Assembly (NCBI RefSeq): GCF_902859765.1
Contig: NZ_CADIJV010000029.1
Location: 1-64,000, forward strand
Length of the DNA: 64,000 nt
DNA from: Achromobacter pulmonis
Lineage (GTDB): Bacteria > Pseudomonadota > Gammaproteobacteria > Burkholderiales > Burkholderiaceae_B
Reading direction: 5' to 3'
Each line of letters begins with the position of its first letter. Position 1 is the first letter of the stretch. Of the stretch, positions 54,043 through 64,000 are shown one piece after another. The notes below the pieces were generated by a model. It worked only from the letters and a program-made list of their open reading frames with translations. It had not been told where the DNA came from and ran no database searches. The translations under genes were made by a program, and so were the position numbers.

Positions 54043-54520
54043 CGCAGTCGAGCGGCCTGAGCCGGTGGCATTTTCTTGCGCTTATTATGTCTTGATAGCA
54101 TTGGTAATATGTGACGGATTATTTCGTTTTGGTCGATAGTTGGCAGTAAGTCGTTGAATTAACTTGGCTGCAATCGATGCCAGGCAGAAATAAAGCAGGG
54201 AAGCCGCACATTTCGTTTTGCTGTCAATTCTGTGTCAAATAATGTCTAGATTTGTCTTTTTTTGTTACGTATGGGGCAAAAATGGGTCTCGATGCAATAC
54301 GAAATATTAGCGGCGACTCGAGCTTATCGTGTCGAATTTATAAGCGATTTGCAATTTTTAACGGTTCCCGGCGGGGGGCGGGGTTGGCCCCGTAGTCACT
54401 TCATTTTTTTCGCATGCCGCAGGCATCGCGCCGGCTACCCGCGTTTGCGGGCGCGCCGCAGCCGTGGATAGGCGTGAAAACGCCGCTGGGTGCGGGCCAT
54501 ATGTGAGGGGTGCCGAGGAC
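54043..54520 (-). promoter_or_regulatory. Long AT-rich leader/promoter region of the exopolysaccharide operon
   Basis: About 480 bp without a supportable gene. From roughly 54060 to 54370 it is visibly AT-rich against a very GC-rich background, with many T-runs and TATA-like elements (for example TTATAAGCG and CAATTTTTAACGG). The rest (54370-54520) returns to high GC. This is a plausible site for the operon promoter, H-NS-like silencing or a long 5' UTR. No single -10/-35 pair or known operator could be assigned. Confidence 0.45.
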
Positions 54521-54554
54521 AAAAAAATGGCCGACCCGTAAAGGTCGGCCATTT
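54521..54554 (-). terminator. Rho-independent terminator of ssrA
   Basis: Stem AATGGCCGACC/GGTCGGCCATT with a short CGTAA loop. On the minus strand it ends in seven T (A-run 54521-54527). It lies 18 bp after the tmRNA CCA. Confidence 0.93.
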
Positions 54555-54572
54555 GGCGCTATGGCGGAAATT

Positions 54573-54961
54573 TGGTGGAGCCGGGGGGAATTGAACCCCC
54601 GTCCGCAAGCCCTCCGCAACCAGTTCTACATGCGTAGTCGATCTATTTGGTTTTAACCCTGGACTTAGCCAACCGACAGGCCGGACCAGAGCGATTCACG
54701 TAATTTAAATCCGAGCCGTGTGACCCCAGCGCGAACCGATTCCTTGTGAATGTCGCTGCTGCGGTTCGAGGGTTGCCCCCCTAGGAAGTTGCCTTCCTCC
54801 GCCTGACCCAAGGACAGATCAGTGCAGCGGCTCACCGCTTAAGCGGCGAGAGCGAAACGCTCGTCGTTGGCGTTTGTAGTGTTCCAGTGGTTTAACGAGC
54901 GTACTGGTGCTCGGCATGCCCTGAGTTGTTTCGCGACCCACGTCGAATCCGGATCGGCCCC
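54573..54961 (-). ncRNA. ssrA: Transfer-messenger RNA (tmRNA)
   Basis: 389-nt tmRNA for trans-translation rescue of stalled ribosomes. The 5' end reads GGGGCCGATCCGGATTCGAC and the 3' end is a tRNA-like TΨC arm (GGGGGTTCAATTCCCCCC) with GGCTCCACCA, so both halves of the alanyl acceptor domain are present. The internal open frame encodes tag ANDERFALAA*. It is followed by a strong terminator. Its 3' end faces the exopolysaccharide operon. Confidence 0.97.
54839..54871 (-). other. tmRNA tag-peptide reading frame (ANDERFALAA)
   Basis: Resume codon GCC at 54869-54871, then AAC GAC GAG CGT TTC GCT CTC GCC GCT TAA. The LAA terminus is the ClpXP degradation signal. The same tag is known from Bordetella. 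Confidence 0.95.
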
Positions 54962-55025
54962 AAGAAGTTCTATTGTACTGGGAAATGCGATAGTCCGCTG
55001 TGTTTCCGCGCGCCGTCAAGCATCG

Positions 55026-56207
55026 TCATGTGATGTTGGCGCAGGCGGTCTTGCCTACCCGGCGCGGGAGGCGCGATGCCGCCATCAGCGCGAGCGCCAG
55101 GCCGACCGACAGTGCCACGATGGCCGCCGCCGCCCAGCCCAGCGCGGCCAGGCCATAGTGGTCGATCACGTGGCCGCCGACCACCGCGCCCAGCCCGATG
55201 CCGATATTGGCGCCCGAAATATTGAGCGAGGCGGCAAAAGCCGGCGCCTCGGGCGCGGATTTCATGAGGCGCACATGGCAGACGATGAACAGCGCCGCCT
55301 GCGCAACGCCCCAGGCCGTCAGCACGACCGCCAGCAAACCATGTGACTGCATCACCGAGGCCACGAACACCAGGCCGGCGGCCATCAGCGCCGAGAACAG
55401 CGCGGTCGCGCCCAGCGGGTTGCGGTCGACCAGGCGGCCGCCGAGCGTGTTGCCGATCAGGCCCACCGCGCCGAATGCCATCATGGTCCAGCCGACGATC
55501 TGGCCATTGAAGCCGGCCAGCCGCTCGAGCATGTCCGCCAGATAGGTATAGGCCGTGAACATGCCTGTAAACACCAGTACCGATAGCAGTACGTGGCCGA
55601 CCACCAGCGGATTGCGCAGGATACGCAATTGCGTCACCAGCTTGACGCTATCGGCGCGGATACGGGTGCTGGGAAAGGCCAGCAGCAGCAACAGCGCTTT
55701 GGCGAACGCCACTGCCGATAGCACGGCGAAGGCCGCTCGCCAGCCGAAGGCGTCGGAGATCAGCACGCCGATGGGAATGCCGAACACCGTCGCCGCGACG
55801 ATGCCGAACGCCACCATCGAGATGGCGCGCCCGGCCCGGGCGGGGCCCACCAGCTCCACTGCCGTGGCGCTGGCCAGCGACCAGAATACCGGCAGCGCCA
55901 GCGCGGGCACGAAGCGGGCCAGCGCCATGACCCAGATGTTCGGGGCCGCCGCCGCCAGCGCGTTGGACAGGCCGAACAGCACCAGCACGCTGATGAACAG
56001 GCGCTTGCGCTCGATATTGGCCATCAACGCGGTCAGCAGCGGTCCGGTGGCCGCCACGGTGAACGCGAACAGCGACACCAGCAGCCCGGCCTGGGACACC
56101 GTGACATTCAGGTCACGGGCCAGACTGGGCAGCAGGCCGACGATCAGGAATTCGGTGGTCAGGATGGTGAAGCCGGCGGCTGAAAGTAACAGGATGGGCA
56201 AAAGCAT
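55026..56207 (-). CDS. Major facilitator superfamily transporter (AraJ/sugar-efflux-like)
   Basis: 393-aa MFS permease with about 12 TM helices, from the ATG at 56205-56207 (MLLPILLLSAAGFTILTTEF). The TEFLIVGLLPSLARDLNVTVSQAG segment is characteristic of the DHA1 AraJ/YdhP drug or arabinose efflux group. Substrate unknown. It is monocistronic, downstream of a 335-bp gap and ending 65 bp before the 5' end of ssrA on the same strand. Confidence 0.88.
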   Translation of the reverse strand: MLLPILLLSAAGFTILTTEFLIVGLLPSLARDLNVTVSQAGLLVSLFAFTVAATGPLLTALMANIERKRLFISVLVLFGLSNALAAAAPNIWVMALARFVPALALPVFWSLASATAVELVGPARAGRAISMVAFGIVAATVFGIPIGVLISDAFGWRAAFAVLSAVAFAKALLLLLAFPSTRIRADSVKLVTQLRILRNPLVVGHVLLSVLVFTGMFTAYTYLADMLERLAGFNGQIVGWTMMAFGAVGLIGNTLGGRLVDRNPLGATALFSALMAAGLVFVASVMQSHGLLAVVLTAWGVAQAALFIVCHVRLMKSAPEAPAFAASLNISGANIGIGLGAVVGGHVIDHYGLAALGWAAAAIVALSVGLALALMAASRLPRRVGKTACANIT

Positions 56208-56485
56208 GGGCAATTCCAGGTGCGCGCGCAGCCCTGGGGCGACGCGCGATGCGGGATGAATGAGTCTGAAAAAGTCTGGGTTGCGCGCCGGACAGGCTTC
56301 GGCGCGTGGGCGCATGGGCGGCGCGGGCCGCCAATGCGTGGCGCGGGATCGCTGCGCAGGCGGTGCCGCGCAGCGCCGGCATTTTGCCGGGAAAGGCAAT
56401 CGGGAAGCACCCGTATTGCCCTGCATGAACATACTTTAATTCACGTGGCGTGCCGGATAAAGTCCCGCGCGCCGGATAAATAGTT
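56208..56485. other. Intergenic region upstream of the MFS gene
   Basis: No gene supported here. It contains two copies of GCCGGATAAA (56452-56461 and 56471-56480), spaced 19 bp, which could be an operator for the transporter. No recognisable regulator gene is adjacent. Confidence 0.4.
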
Positions 56486-56514
56486 CGGCCTGGTCCACTA
56501 ATCGAACCAGGCCG
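56486..56514 (-). terminator. Probable hairpin terminator of gph
   Basis: Nine-base-pair stem CGGCCTGGT/ACCAGGCCG, with an 11-nt loop, 29 bp after the gph stop. The T-tract on the minus strand is weak (AACTATTTATC). Confidence 0.55.
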
Positions 56515-56543
56515 TTGTCATGGGCGGCAGGCCGCCGGGGGGA

Positions 56544-57218
56544 TCAGCGCAGGTCGGCAGGTAGCAGGGGCTGGATTGCCGGCCAGAGTTCGGCGGGGGT
56601 GTTGGCGCAGGTCTCCGCTTCCCAGTGGATGATGTCATCGTCCTCGCCGACATAGCCGTAGGCGGCGGCAACGGCGGGCATGCCGGCCGCATGCGCGGCT
56701 TGGATGTCGCGCAGGTCGTCGCCGACATACACGCAGCGATCGGTGGCGAAGCCGGCTTCGCGCGCGGCATGCTGCAGCGGCAACGGATGCGGCTTGGCGT
56801 GGGCGGTGGTGTCGCCGCACACCAGCACGGCGCTGTCGCGGGTCAGGTTCAGGTGCTCGACGATCGGCAGCGTCAGGTAGGTGACCTTGTTGGTCACGAT
56901 GCCCCATGACAGGCCGCGCCGGCGGATGTCGGCCAGCAGCGCCTCGATGCCGGGGAACAGCTTGCTGTGGACGGTGGAGCTGGCGGCGTAGTCTTCCAGG
57001 AACTGCAGGCGGGTCGGTTCGTATTCGTCGTCGCCCGGCTTCAGGCCGAGCGCCACGCGCAGCAGGCCGCGCGCGCCCTGCGAGGCTACCGGGCGCAGCG
57101 TTTCGTAGGGCAGGGGATCCAGCCCACGGCGGGTGCGCTGCTGGTTGGCGGCGGCGGCCAGGTCGGGGGCGGTATCGGCCAGGGTGCCGTCGAAATCAAA
57201 CAGGATCAGGGCGCTCAT
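56544..57218 (-). CDS. gph: Phosphoglycolate phosphatase (HAD family)
   Basis: 224-aa HAD hydrolase that removes 2-phosphoglycolate arising from DNA repair. Motif I is [11 protein letters not shown] (nucleophile Asp first), motif II is WGIVTNK, motif III Lys in HAKPHPLPL, and motif IV is [18 protein letters not shown]. The start overlaps the ubiG stop by 4 bp, the ubiG-gph pairing being common in proteobacteria. Confidence 0.92.
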   Translation of the reverse strand: MSALILFDFDGTLADTAPDLAAAANQQRTRRGLDPLPYETLRPVASQGARGLLRVALGLKPGDDEYEPTRLQFLEDYAASSTVHSKLFPGIEALLADIRRRGLSWGIVTNKVTYLTLPIVEHLNLTRDSAVLVCGDTTAHAKPHPLPLQHAAREAGFATDRCVYVGDDLRDIQAAHAAGMPAVAAAYGYVGEDDDIIHWEAETCANTPAELWPAIQPLLPADLR

Positions 57219-57943
57219 TTGCGGGTAGCCATCAGGTAGTTGACCGAGGTGTCGGAAGTCAGCGAATAGATCTGGGTGATCGGGTTGTATTCCATGCCGC
57301 GCATGCCGACCGGCTCCAGGCCGGCCCCGCGGGCGGCCGCGGCCAGTTCGCTGGGCTTGATGAACATGTCATAGGTGTGGGTGCCGCGTGGCAGCAGGCG
57401 CAGCAGGTATTCGGCCCCGATGATGGCAAACAGGAACGACTTGGGGTTGCGGTTCAGGGTCGAGAAGAACACCCAGCCGCCCGGCTTGGTCAGCGCCGCG
57501 CAGGCGCGCACGATGGACCCCGGGTCCGGCACGTGCTCCAGCATTTCCATGCAGGTGACCACGTCGTACTGGCCGGGTTGCTCGGCCGCCAGCTGTTCCA
57601 CCGGCACCTTGCGGTATTCGACCTTCACGCCCGATTCCAGGCCGTGCAGCTTGGCGATCTTGAGCGACTTGTCTGCCAGGTCGATGCCAGTGACGTCCGC
57701 GCCCGTGCGCGCCATGGCTTCCGACAGGATGCCGCCGCCGCAGCCGACATCCAGCACCTTCTTGCCGGCCAGGCTGCCCACGCTTTCCTGGATCCATTCC
57801 AGCCGCAGGGGATTGATGGCGTGCAGCGGCTTGAACTCGCTTTCGGGGTCCCACCAGCGGCTGGCCAGCGCGCCGAACTTGTCCAGTTCGGCCTGATCGG
57901 CATTGATGGTGGTTTGGGCGGTATCGGAAGTGTGGGTGCTCAT
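57215..57943 (-). CDS. ubiG: Ubiquinone O-methyltransferase UbiG
   Basis: 242-aa SAM-dependent methyltransferase acting twice in ubiquinone synthesis. The start is the ATG at 57941-57943 ([12 protein letters not shown]). Characteristic segments are [29 protein letters not shown], the SAM motif [24 protein letters not shown] and [14 protein letters not shown]. It is translationally coupled to gph downstream. Confidence 0.95.
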   Translation of the reverse strand: MSTHTSDTAQTTINADQAELDKFGALASRWWDPESEFKPLHAINPLRLEWIQESVGSLAGKKVLDVGCGGGILSEAMARTGADVTGIDLADKSLKIAKLHGLESGVKVEYRKVPVEQLAAEQPGQYDVVTCMEMLEHVPDPGSIVRACAALTKPGGWVFFSTLNRNPKSFLFAIIGAEYLLRLLPRGTHTYDMFIKPSELAAAARGAGLEPVGMRGMEYNPITQIYSLTSDTSVNYLMATRK

Positions 57944-58040
57944 GGGCGGTCCAGCATAAGGCGGCACTCTATATATTAGAGAGGGACTGCGGCGCTTGCG
58001 GGCGCCGGGGTGTTTGCACCGCATTGGTGCAAGCCAGGCG

Positions 58041-58074
58041 AAAAAAAGGGCCTCGCGATGCGAGGCCCTTTATT
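58041..58074 (-). terminator. Rho-independent terminator of ompA
   Basis: Stem AAAGGGCCTCGC/GCGAGGCCCTTT around a GAT loop, followed on the minus strand by seven T. It is 17 bp from the ompA stop. Confidence 0.92.
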
Positions 58075-58090
58075 GTAGCTAGTCCGGCAA

Positions 58091-58684
58091 TTACTTGCGG
58101 CTACCCACGATTTCGATTTCAACGCGACGGTTCTGGGCGCGGCCTTCCTTCGTCTTGTTGGAAGCGATCGGGTTCATTTCACCCTTGCCTTCCGTGTAGA
58201 TACGGTTCGGATCGATGCCCTTGCTGACCAGATAGGCCTTGACCGAAGCGGCACGGCGCTCGGACAGCTTCTGGTTGTAGGCTTCCGTACCGATCGAGTC
58301 GGTATGGCCCACGGCGATGATGGTCTCCAGCTCGATACCGCGAGCTTGCTGGGCGACTTGGTCCAGCAGTTGGCGGCCTTCGGGCTTCAGGGTCGACTTG
58401 TCGAAGTCGAAGAACGTGTCAGCGTTGAACACGACCTTGGCCGCCATCGGGGCCGGCTTCGCCTTCTGTTGTGCGACCGGAACACCGTCGCAACCGGGGA
58501 TGCCGGTGGCCGGGGTCCAGAACGCATCGCGCCAGCACAGTTCGTTCGTGCCGTTCTTCCAAACGTCACCAAACGGATTGCGCCAGTTGTCCACCGTTTG
58601 GGGATAGGTCTGGGCCGAGGCTACACCCGAGGCCGTGACGGCAGCGAAGGCGAGCGCCAGAGCGAATTTGGAGGGTTTGTTCAT
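58091..58684 (-). CDS. ompA: OmpA-family outer membrane protein
   Basis: 197 aa. Signal peptide MNKPSKFALALAFAAVTASGVASA, a short region with a Cys pair (ELCWRDAFW and PGCDGV) instead of the eight-strand barrel of E. coli OmpA, then an OmpA C-terminal peptidoglycan-binding domain (FFDFDKSTLKPEGRQLL, VGHTDSIGTEAYNQKLSERRA, GKGEMNPIASNKTKEGRAQNRRVEI). The small size suggests a periplasmic or membrane-tethered peptidoglycan-binding protein, as annotated in Bordetella. Divergent from gyrA. Confidence 0.92.
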   Translation of the reverse strand: MNKPSKFALALAFAAVTASGVASAQTYPQTVDNWRNPFGDVWKNGTNELCWRDAFWTPATGIPGCDGVPVAQQKAKPAPMAAKVVFNADTFFDFDKSTLKPEGRQLLDQVAQQARGIELETIIAVGHTDSIGTEAYNQKLSERRAASVKAYLVSKGIDPNRIYTEGKGEMNPIASNKTKEGRAQNRRVEIEIVGSRK

Positions 58685-59096
58685 GTTTCTCCTCGTTGAG
58701 CTTGAAGCTGGATAAGTGACTCGCAGCGAACCCCCGCCGCATATCAGGAAAACGGGGCCAGTATAGCAACGCCAAGAGCTGGTTCAAAGGAATAGCTACT
58801 GGGTTTCCTGCGTGCTGGAAACAATCTTAAGGCATTTGGGGGGCTTTGGCTTCCCTGGACAGCCGCATTGGTGCTGGATATGGCGTTTTCCTCGCTCCAT
58901 TGGTTTGCCCTGTTGGTTTTTGACAACAGGGTTCCAGATGCGGGCGAATGTGCCGGTGCCGCTTGCCCGCGACATCCGTGTCGAGGCCCGAGCCACGGGC
59001 CGCGCGGGGCCCTTGGGGCCTCGATCCCAATCGAATGATAGAATTTCCTGTTTACCCGGCCCGGGTTCCTCCTTACACGATTCTGTCGTTATATAT
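58685..59096. other. Divergent promoter region between ompA and gyrA
   Basis: 412 bp between start codons. It contains a possible plus-strand -10 (GATAGAAT, about 59036-59043) before gyrA. The in-frame open stretch from 58812 to gyrA does not encode family-like sequence. No hairpins or operators were recognised. Confidence 0.45.
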
Positions 59097-61753
<2,657 letters not shown>

Positions 61754-61754
<1 letters not shown>

Positions 61755-62884
61755 TGGCCCGCCCCTGGAACTTCTCGGCTGGCCCCTCGGCCCTGCCCGA
61801 GGTGGTACTGCAGCAAGCCGCTGCGGAAATGCTGGACTGGCACGGCAGTGGCATGTCCGTGATGGAAATGAGTCATCGCGGCAAGCACTTCGTGCAGATC
61901 TGCGACGAAGCGGAAAGCGACCTGCGCGATCTGCTCGGCCTGTCTCCGGACTACGCGGTGATGTTCATGCAAGGCGGCGGTTCCGGGGAGAACGCCATCG
62001 TTCCCATGAATCTGATGGGGCGGCGCGGCACGCCGGCGGCCGACTTCGTCGTCACCGGCCACTGGTCGTCGCGCTCCTACAAGGAAGCCGGCCGCTACGG
62101 TGACGCGCAGGTCGCGGCCACCAGCGGGCAGGCGACGCAACTGGATGGCGGCGAACAGGCGCCGTTCACCTGGGTGCCGCCGGTCGACACCTGGAAAGTG
62201 CGCAAGGAATCGGCCTACCTGCACCTGTGCAGCAACGAAACCATCGGCGGCGTCGAGTTCATGGACTGGCCCGATATGGCCGCGCTGGACGCGCCCGACG
62301 TGCCGTTGGTGGTCGATGCGTCCTCGCATTTCCTGTCGCGGCCGATGGATGTCAGCCGTTGCGGCATGATGTACGCCGGCGCCCAGAAGAATGCCGGCCC
62401 GGCCGGTGTCACCATGGCCATCTGCCGCCGTGACCTGATCGGCCATGCGCTGCCGATCTGTCCGTCGGCGTTCGATTACGCCAACGTAGCCGCCGAGCAT
62501 TCGCGCTACAACACGCCGCCGACCTTCGCCATCTACATCGCCGGCCTGGTGTTCAAGTGGGTCAAGGCCAATGGCGGCGTGGCGGGCATGGAAGCGGCCA
62601 ACAAGGCCAAGGCCGAGCTGCTGTACGGCTACCTCGACAGCACCAGTTTCTACCGCAATCCGATTCACGTGCCCGTGCGTTCGCGCATGAACGTGCCGTT
62701 CGTGCTGCGCGACGAGTCGCTCAACGACGCCTTCCTGCAAGGCGCCGAGGCCGCCGGCCTGACGCAGCTCAAGGGCCACAAGAGCGTGGGCGGCATGCGC
62801 GCCTCGATCTACAACGCCGTGCCGCTGGCCGCCGTGGCCGCGCTGGTCGAGTACCTGAAGGAATTCGAGCGCCGCTATGGATGA
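61754..62884 (+). CDS. serC: Phosphoserine aminotransferase
   Basis: 376-aa PLP enzyme of serine and pyridoxal phosphate synthesis. It begins [20 protein letters not shown]; the PLP lysine is in [14 protein letters not shown], and [10 protein letters not shown] is typical. The ATG overlaps the gyrA stop (TAATG) and the C-terminus overlaps pheA by 8 bp. The linkage with pheA is usual in proteobacteria. Confidence 0.96.
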
Positions 62885-63962
62885 CGACCTGCAGCGCAAG
62901 CTGCGCCCCTTGCGCGACCGCATCGACGCCATCGATGCGCAAATCCTCGACCTGTTGTCGCAGCGCGCCCGCGCCGCGCAGGAGGTGGGCGAGGCCAAGC
63001 ACGCCGCCCATGCCGACGGCCCGGTGCTGCGCCCCGAGCGCGAAGCCGAAGTCATCCGCCGTCTGCAGCAACTGAACCCCGGCCCTTTTCCGGCGGCCGG
63101 CGTGGCGTCGGTCTGGACCGAGATCATCTCGGCCTGCCGTGGCCTGGAACGCGGCATGACCGTCGCCTATCTGGGCCCGCAGGGTTCGTTTTCCGAACAG
63201 GCCGCGCTGGAGCATTTCGGCCACGCAGTGCAGAAGCTGCCTTGCGTGTCGTTCGATGAAGTCTTTCGCGCCGTCGAAGCGGGCCAGGCCGACGTCGGCA
63301 TGGTGCCGGTCGAGAACTCCACCGAAGGCGCCGTCAACCGCAGCCTGGACCTGCTGCTGAACACGCCGCTGCGCATCCTGGGCGAGCGTTCGCTGGTGAT
63401 CCGCCACTGCCTGATGTCGCAGTCCGGCACCATGGACGGTATCAAATCGATTTCCGCGCATCCGCAGGCGCTGGCCCAGTGCCAGGGCTGGCTGACGCGC
63501 AACTATCCCGACCTGGAACGCGTGGCCGCGGCCAGCAATTCCGAGGCCGCGCGCCTGGCTGCTGCCGACCCGACCATCGCCGCCATCGCCGGCGAAGTGG
63601 CGGCGCCGGCCTGGAACCTGCAGGTCGTCAGCGCCGGCATCCAGGACGACCCGCACAATCGCACGCGCTTCCTGGCGATCGGCAACATCGAGCCGCTGGT
63701 CAGCGGCAAGGACAAGACCAGCCTGATCCTGGCGGTGCCGAACCGCGCTGGCGCCGTCTACGAGATGCTGGCGCCGCTGGCGGCCAACGGCGTGTCCATG
63801 ACACGTTTCGAATCCCGTCCGGCCCGCACGGGCGAGTGGGAATACTATTTCTACGTCGATGTCCTGGGGCATCGCAACGATCCGAACGTCGCGCTCGCCC
63901 TGAATACCCTGCGGGCGCAGGTTGCCTACCTGAAAGTGCTGGGTTCCTACCCGGCGCCGTGA
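62877..63962 (+). CDS. pheA: Bifunctional chorismate mutase / prephenate dehydratase (P-protein)
   Basis: 361-aa enzyme of phenylalanine synthesis. The N-terminal chorismate mutase domain is [32 protein letters not shown]; the prephenate dehydratase domain starts [19 protein letters not shown], with [17 protein letters not shown]; the C-terminal ACT domain contains a [18 protein letters not shown] segment and the [17 protein letters not shown] phenylalanine-binding motif. Feedback inhibition by Phe is therefore expected. It overlaps serC. Confidence 0.96.
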   Translation: MDDDLQRKLRPLRDRIDAIDAQILDLLSQRARAAQEVGEAKHAAHADGPVLRPEREAEVIRRLQQLNPGPFPAAGVASVWTEIISACRGLERGMTVAYLGPQGSFSEQAALEHFGHAVQKLPCVSFDEVFRAVEAGQADVGMVPVENSTEGAVNRSLDLLLNTPLRILGERSLVIRHCLMSQSGTMDGIKSISAHPQALAQCQGWLTRNYPDLERVAAASNSEAARLAAADPTIAAIAGEVAAPAWNLQVVSAGIQDDPHNRTRFLAIGNIEPLVSGKDKTSLILAVPNRAGAVYEMLAPLAANGVSMTRFESRPARTGEWEYYFYVDVLGHRNDPNVALALNTLRAQVAYLKVLGSYPAP

Positions 63963-63969
63963 GCCTTCC

Positions 63970-64000
63970 ATGACCAATACCTCCAAGCCTCTCGCCGCTC
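63970..64000 (+). CDS. Start of the next gene, truncated by the window edge
   Basis: An ATG 7 bp after the pheA stop opens MTNTSKPLAA and runs off the end. Position suggests another aromatic amino-acid gene of the same operon (such as hisC/tyrA/aroA), but ten residues are not enough to tell. Confidence 0.4.
   Translation, partial: MTNTSKPLAA

Noticed and set aside
54262-54471. Small plus-strand open frame in the AT-rich region before ssrA
   Set aside because: No ribosome site or family-like features, and it spans both the AT-rich and GC-rich parts; more likely part of the regulatory region.

Overview
The window is high-GC, densely packed bacterial chromosome from a betaproteobacterium of the Bordetella/Achromobacter group (Alcaligenaceae). 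Supporting signs are a tmRNA encoding the tag ANDERFALAA, an ftrABCD ferrous-iron operon, the order ompA-gyrA-serC-pheA, a GyrA with Gln at position 83, and tandem cyanophycin synthetases. No insertion sequence, prophage, CRISPR array or tRNA was seen. Protein function calls rest on motifs and family resemblance read by eye; no database search was run.

Layout. 1-2.5 kb: end of the 2-oxoglutarate dehydrogenase operon (odhB, lpdA). 2.5-6.7 kb: zapE, then a Fur-box-led cassette for ferric-siderophore reduction (DUF4198, DUF3649, PepSY, DUF3325). 6.9-15.8 kb: housekeeping genes trpS, tex, a DinG/YoaA helicase, bamD, rluD and pgeF. 15.9-19.1 kb: polyhydroxybutyrate genes phaC-phaB-phaR. 19.3-22.5 kb: ftrABCD ferrous iron uptake. 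22.5-25 kb: a PhzF-family gene and three small stress genes (BON, DUF1328, CsbD) plus a tiny lipoprotein. 25-35.4 kb: a cyanophycin island with two tandem CphA-type synthetases, a divergent ABC exporter with an unusual N-terminal zinc-ribbon extension, and DUF1854, FemAB-like and DUF455 ferritin-like proteins. 35.4-37.8 kb: MOSC, lytic transglycosylase and YidB genes.

38.9-54.0 kb is the most striking part: eleven closely spaced minus-strand genes that look like one exopolysaccharide operon. It starts with a UDP-GlcNAc 2-epimerase (wecB), a BcsB-like periplasmic protein, an NfrB-like inner-membrane glycosyltransferase ending in a tandem MshEN c-di-GMP-binding motif, and an NfrA-like TPR outer-membrane protein. 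It continues with two AlgJ/AlgX-like SGNH proteins, an AlgI-like MBOAT acyltransferase, a stand-alone carrier protein, a DltA-like adenylating enzyme, an AlgF-like protein and an acyl-CoA dehydrogenase. A convergent DUF4434 lipoprotein that may be a glycosidase follows. I read this as a c-di-GMP-controlled, probably ManNAc-containing glycan that is exported through NfrA and decorated with an amino-acid-derived acyl group supplied on a carrier protein, possibly oxidised by the dehydrogenase. That combination of N4-receptor, alginate-acetylation and Dlt logic is unusual.

54.0-64 kb: an AT-rich regulatory stretch, ssrA (tmRNA), an MFS transporter, gph and ubiG, ompA, then gyrA-serC-pheA, running off the right end into another gene.
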